Shown here one piece after another: positions 17,471 through 26,202 of a stretch of 64,000 nt of DNA (positions are counted from its first letter, which is position 1; every line of letters begins with the position of its first letter). Source of the stretch: Cupriavidus gilardii (GTDB lineage: Bacteria > Pseudomonadota > Gammaproteobacteria > Burkholderiales > Burkholderiaceae); contig NZ_VZOV01000006.1 in the NCBI RefSeq assembly GCF_008801915.1, forward strand, positions 186,001 to 250,000, written 5' to 3'. The notes beneath the pieces were generated by a model, which was not told the origin of the DNA, made no database searches, and saw only the letters and a program-made list of their open reading frames with translations. The translations under genes were made by a program, and so were the position numbers.

Positions 17471-18244
17471 TCAGCGCGGCCCCAGCACTTCACCCAATTG
17501 CGCCCCTCGCGGCATGCCGTTGTACTTCTTGAGGATCCCATTGGGGCCGCGTACAACGATGCCGGGCGTCCCCCGGAAGCCGGTGCTCGCCATGAGTGCC
17601 AGGTTGTCATCGAGGATCTTGCGCACATCGGCAGGCACGCTCTTGGCTGGCGTAATCCCGCCCTGGCCAAACTGCCGCTCGTTCGTCAACAACGCCGCAC
17701 TCCGGTCAGGCGCGCCAAGAATGGCCGCGGCTTTGGCCGGGCTGTCATCCTTGATGATGCCTACCAGAATGTGCCGCAACTGGACCTTGCCGGAATCCAC
17801 CCAGGGGCGTGCAGCTTCCCAGAAGGCGTTGCAATAGGGGCAGTTGGCATCGCTGAAGGTGTAGATGACGCGCGGCGCATCTGCCTTGCCGTCCAGCACC
17901 CAGGTGGACGACTGCAGCTGCGACCATTCCTTGTCGCTGACCGGCTTGGCGGCCAGCTTTTCCAGGTCCGCTTCGTCCATTGGCTCGCCCTTGGCGTTCA
18001 GGCGAGTTCCCACGATGGCATTGCCATCGCTCGTGATGTACACGGCAATGGGCCGGTCACCCGCGACGGCAGCGAAGGCGCGCAGACCGCCGCCGACCTT
18101 GAATTCCTGCGTGACGGTCAGGCCCTGACCTTCCAGCGCCTTGAGGACGGCCGGCTTGTCAGCCGTCTCTGCCTTGCTGCAGCCGGTGACCACCATGAAG
18201 CTGGCGGCCAGCAGGAACGAAATGTGCGAGCGTTGTGCAAACAT
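17471..18244 (-). CDS. dsbG: DsbG/DsbC-like periplasmic thiol:disulfide interchange lipoprotein
   Basis: A 257-residue exported thioredoxin-fold protein. The lipobox VVTGC places the modified Cys at position 22, so it is probably a lipoprotein, unlike soluble E. coli DsbG. The N-terminal dimerisation domain (to about 95) is followed by a thioredoxin domain with CPYC at 135-138 and a cis-proline region GTPGIVV. DsbC/DsbG proteins isomerise or reduce disulfides and are kept reduced by DsbD, whose gene is two positions upstream in the same operon. The likely role is keeping heme-ligating or catalytic cysteines reduced. Confidence 0.88.
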   Translation of the reverse strand: MFAQRSHISFLLAASFMVVTGCSKAETADKPAVLKALEGQGLTVTQEFKVGGGLRAFAAVAGDRPIAVYITSDGNAIVGTRLNAKGEPMDEADLEKLAAKPVSDKEWSQLQSSTWVLDGKADAPRVIYTFSDANCPYCNAFWEAARPWVDSGKVQLRHILVGIIKDDSPAKAAAILGAPDRSAALLTNERQFGQGGITPAKSVPADVRKILDDNLALMASTGFRGTPGIVVRGPNGILKKYNGMPRGAQLGEVLGPR

Positions 18245-18246
18245 GG

Positions 18247-19083
18247 TTACTCCTTGTCTGTCTTGATCTGTTGGGCTGGCGCGAATCGGCGCGACACCGT
18301 GTGTTTGAGGCTGGCCATCGTGAGTTCGCCCAGATGGGTATCCACCAGGCGTCCTTGCTCATCGAAGAACAAGGTGGTGGGCAGGCCTCGCGATGCGACG
18401 GCCTGCATGGTCTGGGAAGCGGGGTCGAGCAGCACATCCTTGAGATGCAGGCGTTCGCTCTCAAGAAAGGCGCGGGCTTGCTGGGCGCTCTCTCCCTGGT
18501 TGACCATGACAAAAGCGATATCGGGATACTGCGCTTGTGCCTGCTCGAACACCGGCATCTCGCGACGGCATGGTGGACACCACGACGCCCAGAGGTTGAG
18601 CACGACGGGCCGCCCAGCATAGGAATTCAGGACGACTGGCTGTTCATCGAGCGTTGCGAGCGTCAACGCTGGCAACGGCGGTGCCGAGCGCTGCAGCAGA
18701 GCCAGTACGCCCCCGGTAGCAAACCAGGCTGCGAGTCCGACCGCAACTCCCGCCAATACAGGCCGGCGCAATGCCCGAACCGCACGGGTGCGCCACCAGA
18801 TGAGCGCCAGCGCTGCCAGGACACCGACCCACCACGAAAAGCCTTGGTCGCCAATGGAAATCATGGACATCGGCGACTGCGCGTACTCTTCCCACCATTG
18901 CGCGATGTAGCCGAGGCGAGCCGCCACAAACCCCACAAAAGCGGCGTCCAGCAACATTCCGCCGGCCGCCTTGTACGGAGAGTCGGGCAACCGCTTGGCA
19001 ACCATGCGCGCCACCGCCCAGGCCAGCAGGACGGCCAGGAAGACGGCAACGACTTGGACGGAGAACGGACCTACGCTGATCAT
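18247..19083 (-). CDS. Lgt-like membrane domain fused to a TlpA-type thioredoxin
   Basis: A 278-residue inner-membrane protein. Residues 1-130 form about four membrane segments resembling the first part of prolipoprotein diacylglyceryl transferase (VGFVAARLGYIAQWW...), but the Lgt HGG motif is replaced by SWWV, so transferase activity is doubtful. Residues 140-278 are a periplasmic thioredoxin domain with WCPPC at 168-172 (Cys169, Cys172) and cis-Pro RGLPTT. It overlaps dsbD by 1 bp and precedes the dsbG-like gene by 2 bp. It probably relays electrons from DsbD to periplasmic targets. Confidence 0.85.
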   Translation of the reverse strand: MISVGPFSVQVVAVFLAVLLAWAVARMVAKRLPDSPYKAAGGMLLDAAFVGFVAARLGYIAQWWEEYAQSPMSMISIGDQGFSWWVGVLAALALIWWRTRAVRALRRPVLAGVAVGLAAWFATGGVLALLQRSAPPLPALTLATLDEQPVVLNSYAGRPVVLNLWASWCPPCRREMPVFEQAQAQYPDIAFVMVNQGESAQQARAFLESERLHLKDVLLDPASQTMQAVASRGLPTTLFFDEQGRLVDTHLGELTMASLKHTVSRRFAPAQQIKTDKE

Positions 19084-20921
19084 CAGGAACCTGCCTTGTC
19101 CAAGCGCACCAGGAAGGCGCGGGCATCGATCTCACCGACGACGCGCAGGTCCCGGCGTTCCGTACCGTCCGGGCCAACCAGAATGAGCGTGGGCGGCCCC
19201 ATGACACCCCAATGCTTGAGCAAGGCCTGATCGGTCGCATCATTGCGCGTCACATCTGGTCGCACGACCTGCATCCGGGCCAGGCGGGACGCGACGGCGG
19301 GGTCGCCGAATACGTTGCGTTCGATCACATGGCAACTGACGCACCAGTCGGCGTAGAAGTCGATCAGGGTCCATTGGCCGCGCGAAGCGGCCTGTGCCAA
19401 ATGCGCATCCACGTCCTCGACCGATTTCGCCTGCAGGTAAGCGACGCCGCCCGCCGCCGGTGCTGGCGAAGTCGAACCACCGCGCAGGTGGGCCAGCGGC
19501 TGCAATGCCGATTCGCCGCCAGAGGCCGCGCCGACCAGCATCAGGATGGACCACAAGCCGGCGAAGACGGCGCCGGACCGCAGCGACCATGCCAGCCGAT
19601 GCTTCGCTGCCACGGCCTGGCCCCACGCGATCAGGCCAATCGCCACCGACAAGACCCATGCGCCCCACAGAACCAGGCTGACCGTGCCGGGCAGGAAGCG
19701 CGTCAGCATCATCACGGCCATGCCCACCATGACGTAGCCGAATGCCACGCGCACGCGGTCCATCCACGCGCCAGGCCGTGGCAGGACCCGGGCACCGAAC
19801 ACGGCGATGGCCAGCAGGGGCAGTCCCATGCCCAAACCCAGCGCGAACAAGGCCATGCCACCGTAGACCGCGCTGCCGGTCTGCCCGATGTACAGCAATG
19901 CGCCTGCCAATGGAGCGGTCATGCAAGGCCCGACCAGAAGCGCCGAGAGGAAGCCCAGCGCCGCCGCGCCGGAGATGCTCCCGCCCGAGCGATCTCTACC
20001 GGCGGATTCGACCCGATTGATCAGCGCCGAGGGCATCTGCAGCTCGAACAGGCCGAACAGTGAACTCGCCAGGACCAGGAACAAGGCTGCAAACGCTCCG
20101 AGCAGCCAAGGCGATTGCAGTGTGGCTTGCAGGTTGGCCCCGGCCAAGCCAGCGGCCACGCCCACCGCGGCGTAGGTGCCCGCCATCGCCAGGACATAGG
20201 ACAGAGAGAGGAAGAAAGCCCGCCGCGGCTTGGCCTGGCTGCCGACGACCATGGTGGAGACGATGGGGATCATCGGGAGCGAGCATGGTGTGAAAGCGAG
20301 CAGCAAGCCGAAGCCAAAAAACAGCAGTGTTCCCCACACGGGGCCCAATGCTGCTAGGCGCTGCGCTGCCGCTTGATCCTCTGCCACCTCGGTAGCTCCG
20401 CCCAAGCTGACTGTGTTGGTGGAGGTCAAAGCCGAACTCCGCTGTACGGAGTCATTGCCGGTCGGGGATGTGCCGGCCACCACTGCCGGCAATGCCACAT
20501 TCATGGTCTGCGGCGGATAGCAGATACCTGCCTCCGCGCACCCTTGCCAATGCAGTGTCAGCGGGCCGGGGGCGGTGGCGGGAAAGCGCAGATTGAGGGC
20601 ATCGCCCGTATAGATTTCCGTATCGCCAAAGAATTCGTCGTGTTTGGCTGTTCCTGCCGGAAGCGTCAGGCTGACTTCATGGCCCTGCGCATCGACCAAC
20701 TTGATGGCATGGCGATAAACGTAGTAGCCATCGGCAACGTGTCCAGCGGCCGAGAACGAATCGCCCTGCTGCTGCACAGCGTCCAGCTTGAGAACTTCGG
20801 CAACGTCCAGAAATTGCCGCTCGCTGCGGCCCCAGGAGGGAAAAAGGCCGTCCGCCCACGCACTGCCGACCGCACAACCACACAGGAGAAAGATCGCTAC
20901 GATGCGCCGATAAAAAGCCAA
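19083..20921 (-). CDS. dsbD: Thiol:disulfide interchange protein DsbD
   Basis: Moves electrons from cytoplasmic thioredoxin across the inner membrane to periplasmic thiol proteins. The 612-residue product has a signal peptide (ends AWA), an N-terminal alpha domain with CAEAGICYPP, an eight-helix beta domain (TPCSLPMIP, GPCMTAPLAG with its paired cysteines), and a C-terminal thioredoxin domain with CVSC at about 527-530. I chose the TTG at 20921 because GGAGG lies 8 bp upstream and the signal peptide then starts cleanly; a TTG at 20936 is in frame. It has its own predicted promoter. Confidence 0.93.
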   Translation of the reverse strand: MAFYRRIVAIFLLCGCAVGSAWADGLFPSWGRSERQFLDVAEVLKLDAVQQQGDSFSAAGHVADGYYVYRHAIKLVDAQGHEVSLTLPAGTAKHDEFFGDTEIYTGDALNLRFPATAPGPLTLHWQGCAEAGICYPPQTMNVALPAVVAGTSPTGNDSVQRSSALTSTNTVSLGGATEVAEDQAAAQRLAALGPVWGTLLFFGFGLLLAFTPCSLPMIPIVSTMVVGSQAKPRRAFFLSLSYVLAMAGTYAAVGVAAGLAGANLQATLQSPWLLGAFAALFLVLASSLFGLFELQMPSALINRVESAGRDRSGGSISGAAALGFLSALLVGPCMTAPLAGALLYIGQTGSAVYGGMALFALGLGMGLPLLAIAVFGARVLPRPGAWMDRVRVAFGYVMVGMAVMMLTRFLPGTVSLVLWGAWVLSVAIGLIAWGQAVAAKHRLAWSLRSGAVFAGLWSILMLVGAASGGESALQPLAHLRGGSTSPAPAAGGVAYLQAKSVEDVDAHLAQAASRGQWTLIDFYADWCVSCHVIERNVFGDPAVASRLARMQVVRPDVTRNDATDQALLKHWGVMGPPTLILVGPDGTERRDLRVVGEIDARAFLVRLDKAGS

Positions 20922-20950
20922 ATCCGAGTCCTCCAAGCAAAGCTGCCTGG

Positions 20951-20983
20951 ATCATGCGATGACCCGATTAAGCGAAACTAAAG
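20951..20983 (-). promoter_or_regulatory. Shared-architecture promoter of dsbD (site C)
   Basis: On the minus strand: hexamer CTTTAG (20978-20983), 5 bp, hexamer CTTAAT (20967-20972), 10 bp, then CATGAT (20951-20956) as -10. The layout matches three other cargo promoters base for base in spacing. The predicted start of transcription is about 25 bp before the dsbD start codon. Confidence 0.7.
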
Positions 20984-21008
20984 GTCCCCCCAATGGCCCG
21001 TGGGGGAC
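20984..21008 (-). terminator. Hairpin between ccmI and dsbD
   Basis: GTCCCCC (20984-20990) and GGGGGAC (21002-21008) form a 7-bp GC stem right after the ccmI stop; on the minus strand it is followed by a short T-rich stretch. It probably ends or attenuates the ccm transcript immediately upstream of the dsbD promoter element. Confidence 0.5.
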
Positions 21009-21018
21009 GGGGATGCCA

Positions 21019-21900
21019 TCAAGGCTTTGCGCTTGGCTCTGGTGATCGACCATGGGCGAGTTCCGCCTGCTCCGTCCGGGCCCGTTCAATCCCGGCCGCG
21101 ACGACTTTCGCCGCCTCGGAATCGGGGGGCATCATCCCGAGCAGCTTCTCCCAGTGCGCGATGGCCGTTTGATAGTCCCGGCGCTGCACCGCAGCAGCGC
21201 CGGCCAGAGTCAGAGGCAGGGCTGCATTGGGATCGAGCGACAAGGCGCGCTCAAGCAGACGAGTGGGCTCTCCCTCAAAACCGGAGCCACGGATTCTGGA
21301 CAGCGACTCCGCGTACTCCGCCAACGCCTGTGGATCGTTCTGGACCAGCTCATTGGCGTGGGTGAAGGCATTGACGGCTTGCTCATGATCGCCGAAGTAA
21401 CGGTAGGAACGCGCCAGCATGAGCCAGCCTCCAGGATCATCGGGGTGCTGGGCCAGCCGTGCCTGAAGAGAGGCCACCATTGCTTGCACATCGGTTTGCG
21501 TCGTCATGCTCGCGCTGCGAACCTGTGACGGGTCCGTGGCGGCCGGATTTCCCAGGTACGAATAGGTGAGCGCTGTCGCGATCGGCAGCAGAATGGCGAC
21601 AGTGATCGCTGCCCGCTTGCTTCCAGCAGGCGGCCCCAATTTCAACGGAGGAGCAGCAGTTTCATTCAGCGCTCGCCGCTGAAGATCAGATCTTGCATCG
21701 GCCAATTCATTGGCCGACAACGTGCCATTGATGTGGTCTCTCTCCAACTCCGCCCATTGATCGCGCAGTACCGCGACGTTCACGCTTTCAGGGGCAACTT
21801 GGTCGCTCGCACCATGTCCCCCTCGCCAGAGAACGAAAGAAAGCCATATCGAGACGCCTCCCACGAGCACCGACGCCAGAGTCAGGAAAACGATGCTCAT
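21019..21900 (-). CDS. ccmI: Cytochrome c maturation protein CcmI
   Basis: Apocytochrome c chaperone of System I heme attachment. The 293-residue product has an N-terminal membrane helix, a cytoplasmic stretch with leucine-rich and charged helices (LRDQWAELERDHINGTLS), a second membrane helix near 95-115, and a periplasmic TPR domain from about 135 that binds the C-terminus of apocytochromes. It overlaps ccmH by 4 bp and is the last gene of ccmABCDEFGHI, followed by a hairpin. Confidence 0.9.
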   Translation of the reverse strand: MSIVFLTLASVLVGGVSIWLSFVLWRGGHGASDQVAPESVNVAVLRDQWAELERDHINGTLSANELADARSDLQRRALNETAAPPLKLGPPAGSKRAAITVAILLPIATALTYSYLGNPAATDPSQVRSASMTTQTDVQAMVASLQARLAQHPDDPGGWLMLARSYRYFGDHEQAVNAFTHANELVQNDPQALAEYAESLSRIRGSGFEGEPTRLLERALSLDPNAALPLTLAGAAAVQRRDYQTAIAHWEKLLGMMPPDSEAAKVVAAGIERARTEQAELAHGRSPEPSAKP

Positions 21901-22352
21901 GTTTCGTCCAGTACATTGTGTGGCGGAGCCAGCAGCGCGTCCGCGTGTCTGCGCTCCTCTTCATTGAGTGCAGCATGCTTCGGCTTGCGGTTTCGGCTGC
22001 GCAGATTCATGACCAAGACCACAATGCCCAAGGCAAGCACCACGAACGGGCCAAACCAAAGCAACATCGTTGTCGGCTTCAAGGGCGGGCGATAGAGCAC
22101 GAAATCGCCGTATCGCTCGACCATATAAGTCCGGATGTCGTCATCGCTCTTGCCGGCACGGATCTGCTCGCGGATCTGTTGGCGCAAGTCAGCGGCAAGA
22201 TCGGCCTGCGAAGCTGCAATCGATTCATTCTGGCAAACCAGGCAACGTAACTCGGATGCAATGCCCAGCATTCGGTCCTCGGCCGCTTGGTCGCTGGCCC
22301 AGACCGGAGCCGTGAACAGAAAGAAAAACAATGCCACCCGCCAGAGAATCAT
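21897..22352 (-). CDS. ccmH: Cytochrome c maturation protein CcmH
   Basis: Membrane-anchored thiol oxidoreductase that works with CcmG to reduce the apocytochrome heme-binding cysteines and forms a complex with CcmF. The 151-residue product has a cleavable signal (VWAS), the diagnostic LRCLVCQN motif with Cys37 and Cys40, and a C-terminal membrane helix (FGPFVVLALGIVVLVM). The CcmI part is a separate gene here, unlike the fused E. coli CcmH. It overlaps both neighbours by 4 bp. Confidence 0.95.
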   Translation of the reverse strand: MILWRVALFFFLFTAPVWASDQAAEDRMLGIASELRCLVCQNESIAASQADLAADLRQQIREQIRAGKSDDDIRTYMVERYGDFVLYRPPLKPTTMLLWFGPFVVLALGIVVLVMNLRSRNRKPKHAALNEEERRHADALLAPPHNVLDET

Positions 22353-22873
22353 TTCTCAAGCTCCCGCACCAGCGGCAGCAGCTCGCCGCGCATTTCCCCC
22401 GCGTCAATCGCCCCGGTGTGCTTGTAGCGAATGATGCCTGCCTTATCGATCACATAGGTTTCCGGCACGCCGTACACCCCGAAGTCGATGCCGACCGCCC
22501 CATGCGCATCGGAGACCGTCGTTTCAAAGGCATTGCCATTGCGCCGTAGCCAGGCGATGGCGTTCTGGGGCGTGTCCTTGTAGTTCATGCCGACCACCGA
22601 AACAGCATGCCTGCTGGCCAATTCGGTGATGACAGGATGCTCCTCAAGACAGGGCGCGCACCAGGAAGCCCACACGTTCAGTACCCAAACTTTCCCGATC
22701 ATGCTCTCGGATGAGAAGGTCAGGTCCGGAGCTTGCAGTTGCGGAAGGCTGAAGCGCGGCGCGGGCTTGTTGATCAAGGGCGATGGCACCTCGCTGGGCT
22801 TGAGCGTCAGGCCCACTGCGAGGAACGACACCAAGACAAGGAATCCGAGCAGCGGCCATAGGAAACGGTTCAT
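22349..22873 (-). CDS. ccmG: Thioredoxin-like CcmG/DsbE
   Basis: Periplasmic membrane-anchored thioredoxin that receives electrons from DsbD and reduces CcmH or apocytochrome c. The 174-residue product has a signal-anchor helix, WCAPC at 71-75 (Cys72, Cys75), the family acidic residues after the active site (LEEHP), and GVPETYVID around the cis-proline. It is placed between ccmF and ccmH with 4-bp overlaps. The dsbD encoded downstream is the likely electron donor. Confidence 0.95.
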   Translation of the reverse strand: MNRFLWPLLGFLVLVSFLAVGLTLKPSEVPSPLINKPAPRFSLPQLQAPDLTFSSESMIGKVWVLNVWASWCAPCLEEHPVITELASRHAVSVVGMNYKDTPQNAIAWLRRNGNAFETTVSDAHGAVGIDFGVYGVPETYVIDKAGIIRYKHTGAIDAGEMRGELLPLVRELEK

Positions 22874-24831
22874 GATGCGGCCTCGGGCAATGGCGGAGCG
22901 ACGTGTTGACGGCGAGGCTTCAGACGGTATCGACGATCGCTGATGGCCAAGCCACCGCCAAGCGCCATCAGGATGCAGCCGATCCAGATCCAGTCAACGA
23001 ATGGCTTGTGGTAGACACGAACGCTCCAAACACCGTCGCCGAGCGGTTCGCCGAGCGCCGCGTAGACGTGGCGCAGTCCGTTTGCATCGATCGCCACCTC
23101 GGTCATCGGCATCTGCGAGGCCGGGTAATTGCGCTTTTCCGGATGCAGCCGACGCAAGACCTTGCCGTCGCGCGACAGTTCGATATCGCCTATCTGCGCC
23201 ACGTAGTTGGGCCCCCGCGTGCTTCTGACGCCGATCAAAGTGAGGTCGTAGCCGCCGATGCTGACGGACTCGCCCTGGGCCAATCGAACGTCTCGCTCGG
23301 TCTCATACCCACTGACGATGGTCACGCCAGTCACGAATACCGCGATGCCCAGATGCGCCATATGCATCCCAAGCCAACTGCGTGGCTGGGCACGCAACCC
23401 GCCGCGGGTGGCGCGCATTCGGCCGAAGATGCCCGTCACCACCGACACCGCAATCCACGTGGCGAGCATCAAGCCCAACGCCGCAGAAGCTGACCAGTGC
23501 CCCAGCACGAACGGGGCGGTCAGGCCCACCAGGGGTGCAGCAATCATCGGCACGCGCAACTGCCTGAAGATGGCACCGAACTGGGCGGCCTTCCAATTGG
23601 CGGCGGGTCCTACCGCAATCAGAAGCAACGCGGGGATCATCAATGGCACGAACACCGCATTGAAGTATGGCGGCCCCACGGAGAGCTTGCCCAGGCCCAG
23701 CGCATCGACGAGCAGTGGGTACAGCGTACCGAGCGCGACAGCGCCGGCAGTGACGACCAACAGCACATTGTTGACCAGCAGCAAGGACTCCCTGGAGACC
23801 ATGTCGAACCGTCCTCCCATGCCGACCTTAGGGGCTCGCCATGCGAACAAAGCGAGCGACGTGCCCACAATGACCGTCAGCAGAATCAGAATGAATAACC
23901 CGCGTCGCGGATCGGTGGCAAATGCATGCACAGAAGTCAGTACGCCCGAGCGCACCAGAAAGGCACCCAAAAGCGAGCAAGAAAATGCGCCGATCGAGAG
24001 CAGCACCGTCCAGTTCTTGAAACTGGCCCGCTTTTCCGTCACCGCCAAAGAGTGGATCAAGGCGGTGCCCACCAGCCAGGGGATGAACGACGAGTTCTCG
24101 ACCGGGTCCCAAAACCACCAGCCCCCCCAGCCCAACTCGTAGTAGGCCCACCAACTCCCCAAGGCGATTCCGACCGTCAGATTTGCCCAGGCTGCGGTGG
24201 CCCAGGGACGAGACCAGCGTGCCCACGTCGAGTCCAGTTGTCCGGCAAGCAATGCAGCAATCGCGAATGCGAAGGCCACCGAAAATCCGACGTACCCCAT
24301 GTAAAGCAGCGGTGGATGAAAGATCAAGCCGATATCCTGCAGGAGCGGATTCAGATCCCATCCATCTTGCGGTACCGGGAAAAGTCGCTCGAAGGGATTG
24401 GAGGTCAACAGGACGAACAGCAGGAAGCCGGCCGTCACCAGGCCGAGCACGCCCAGAACGCGCGCCACCATGGCATCCGGAAGCTGTTTCGACAACCGGC
24501 TGACCGCATAGGCCCAGCCGGTCTGCATCAGCAGCCAGAGCAGGAGCGAACCCTCATGTCCGCCCCAGACCGCGGCCATTCTGTAGCCCAGCGGGAGCTG
24601 AGAATTGGAGTTTTGAGCGACGTAGGCGACCGAGTAGTCCTTCGCGACAAAGGCCCAGGTGAGCGCGGCAAAACCGACCATCACCAACAGGAATTGAGCG
24701 CGTGCAGCGGGGCGGGCGAACGCGATCCAGGTGAGGTTGGCTCGCGCCGCGCCGGCCAGGGCAAGAACACCTTGAGCGAGTGCCACGAACAAGGCAGCGA
24801 TGAGGGCGAGGTGGCCGATTTCTGGAATCAT
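22870..24831 (-). CDS. ccmF: Cytochrome c heme lyase CcmF
   Basis: Large inner-membrane protein that attaches heme from holo-CcmE to reduced apocytochrome c. The 653-residue product has the length and about 14-15 membrane helices of the family. The tryptophan-rich heme-handling WWD segment GWGGWWFWDPVENSS sits near 240-255, with conserved histidines on flanking loops. It starts 4 bp after ccmE and overlaps ccmG by 4 bp. Confidence 0.96.
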   Translation of the reverse strand: MIPEIGHLALIAALFVALAQGVLALAGAARANLTWIAFARPAARAQFLLVMVGFAALTWAFVAKDYSVAYVAQNSNSQLPLGYRMAAVWGGHEGSLLLWLLMQTGWAYAVSRLSKQLPDAMVARVLGVLGLVTAGFLLFVLLTSNPFERLFPVPQDGWDLNPLLQDIGLIFHPPLLYMGYVGFSVAFAFAIAALLAGQLDSTWARWSRPWATAAWANLTVGIALGSWWAYYELGWGGWWFWDPVENSSFIPWLVGTALIHSLAVTEKRASFKNWTVLLSIGAFSCSLLGAFLVRSGVLTSVHAFATDPRRGLFILILLTVIVGTSLALFAWRAPKVGMGGRFDMVSRESLLLVNNVLLVVTAGAVALGTLYPLLVDALGLGKLSVGPPYFNAVFVPLMIPALLLIAVGPAANWKAAQFGAIFRQLRVPMIAAPLVGLTAPFVLGHWSASAALGLMLATWIAVSVVTGIFGRMRATRGGLRAQPRSWLGMHMAHLGIAVFVTGVTIVSGYETERDVRLAQGESVSIGGYDLTLIGVRSTRGPNYVAQIGDIELSRDGKVLRRLHPEKRNYPASQMPMTEVAIDANGLRHVYAALGEPLGDGVWSVRVYHKPFVDWIWIGCILMALGGGLAISDRRYRLKPRRQHVAPPLPEAAS

Positions 24832-24834
24832 GGG

Positions 24835-25281
24835 TCAAGGCTTCCTTGAAGCCGGCTTCTTCTGGACTTCGTCCAGCGCATGCTGGGCCTCGGGCGGCAT
24901 GTAGTTCTCGTCGTGCTTGGCCAGCACCTCCTCGGCGCGAAAGAGGCCGGCACTGTCCAGCCGTCCTTGAACAACCACCCCTTTTCCTTCACTGAACAGG
25001 TCAGGCAAGATGCCCGAATACGTGACCGGGATTGCTTTGACCGTATCGGTGATGACGAACTGCACGGCAAGCTCACCACGCTGGCGCTTCAGACTACCTC
25101 GTTCCACCATGCCGCCGACTCGAAAGGTGCGCTCCAGTGGTGCCTCCCCGGCACTGACCTGCGAGGGCGTGAAGAAGAACACAAGGTTGCTCTGAAAGGC
25201 ATTGAGCACCAGCGCGGTGGCGATGCCGAGGGCGGATAGCCCGGCGACGATGAGTGCGATGCGTCTATTTCGTGGCTTCAC
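24835..25281 (-). CDS. ccmE: Heme chaperone CcmE
   Basis: Periplasmic membrane-anchored chaperone that binds heme covalently and carries it from CcmABCD to CcmF. The 148-residue product has a signal-anchor helix at 8-30, the OB-fold (FRVGGMVERGS), and the heme-attachment motif LAKHDENYMPPE with His123 and Tyr127. It therefore belongs to the classical His type and not the Cys variant. It overlaps ccmD by 17 bp. Confidence 0.96.
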   Translation of the reverse strand: MKPRNRRIALIVAGLSALGIATALVLNAFQSNLVFFFTPSQVSAGEAPLERTFRVGGMVERGSLKRQRGELAVQFVITDTVKAIPVTYSGILPDLFSEGKGVVVQGRLDSAGLFRAEEVLAKHDENYMPPEAQHALDEVQKKPASRKP

Positions 25282-25456
25282 GCCGCGCCTCCTTGCCCAG
25301 CAATTCCGACTGGATGCGCCATAGCGCTGCTCGGCGCCGGCGCCGGAGCATTCGGCATTCAGTCCAGAGCAACACCACCGTCGTCAGGACGGATCCCCAA
25401 ACGTACACGCCATATCCGCCCATCGCCAGGAACTCACCCACACTGGCCCAGTTCAT
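25265..25456 (-). CDS. ccmD: Small membrane protein CcmD
   Basis: A 63-residue membrane protein that helps release holo-CcmE from the CcmABC complex. It is recognised by position between ccmC and ccmE and by its form: aromatic start MNWASVGEFLAMGGYGVYVW, one membrane helix, and a basic cytoplasmic tail (RMLRRRRR). The start ATG at 25456 overlaps the ccmC stop by 4 bp; the open frame extends further upstream only as shadow of ccmC. Confidence 0.9.
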   Translation of the reverse strand: MNWASVGEFLAMGGYGVYVWGSVLTTVVLLWTECRMLRRRRRAALWRIQSELLGKEARREATK

Positions 25457-26190
25457 CGCTTCACCTCCTCGATGTCCTGCAGCCAGCCGGCGTGATGTTC
25501 GCGTTCCAGGATGATGCAGCGCACACGCGCCAGCGCCGCCGCAGCCGTGTAAGCCCAGGCCGCAAGAACCATGATCAGCATGCCCAACAACATGACCGTC
25601 GCCATGGAGGGCGAACGAGTCAGCGATACCGAGGCGCCCTGGTGCAAGGTGTTCCACCACTGCACGGAGAAATAGATCACAGGGATGTTCACCACGCCGA
25701 CCAGTGCCAGCACGGCGCCTGCCCGGTCGGCACGGCGACGATCTTCGATCGCCGACTGGAGTGCGATGAAACCGATGTACAGAAACAGCAGGACTAGTTC
25801 AGAGGTCAGCCGCGCATCCCAGACCCACCAGGTTCCCCACATCGGCTTTCCCCACAAGGCGCCGGTCCACAGAGAAAGGAAGGTGAACAGTGCACCCGTG
25901 GGGGCCAGCGCCGAGGCCATCATTGCCGACAGGCGGCTGTTGAACACCAGGCCAATGCCGGCCCAGAACGCCATCGCCAGATAGATGACCATGGACATCC
26001 ATGAAACCGGCACGTGCAGGAAGATGATGCGATACCCCTCTCCCTGCTGGGCGTCGGTGGGTGCCAAGAAGAACCCCACATAGACGCCCGCGAGCGACAG
26101 CGCCGCGGCGGTCACGCCGAGCCAAGGGACGAGCTTCCCCGCGAGTGGGTAGAACGCCTTGGGAGATGAAAACTTGAACCAGTTGACCAT
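25453..26190 (-). CDS. ccmC: Heme handling protein CcmC
   Basis: Inner-membrane protein that loads heme onto CcmE. The 245-residue product has six membrane helices and the WWD motif WGTWWVWDARLTSELVL at about 120-136, flanked by heme-ligand histidines (IIFLHVPVSWMSM). It is of normal length. It lies 12 bp after ccmB and overlaps ccmD by 4 bp. Confidence 0.96.
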   Translation of the reverse strand: MVNWFKFSSPKAFYPLAGKLVPWLGVTAAALSLAGVYVGFFLAPTDAQQGEGYRIIFLHVPVSWMSMVIYLAMAFWAGIGLVFNSRLSAMMASALAPTGALFTFLSLWTGALWGKPMWGTWWVWDARLTSELVLLFLYIGFIALQSAIEDRRRADRAGAVLALVGVVNIPVIYFSVQWWNTLHQGASVSLTRSPSMATVMLLGMLIMVLAAWAYTAAAALARVRCIILEREHHAGWLQDIEEVKR

Positions 26191-26202
26191 ACGCTTCGCT
26201 CC

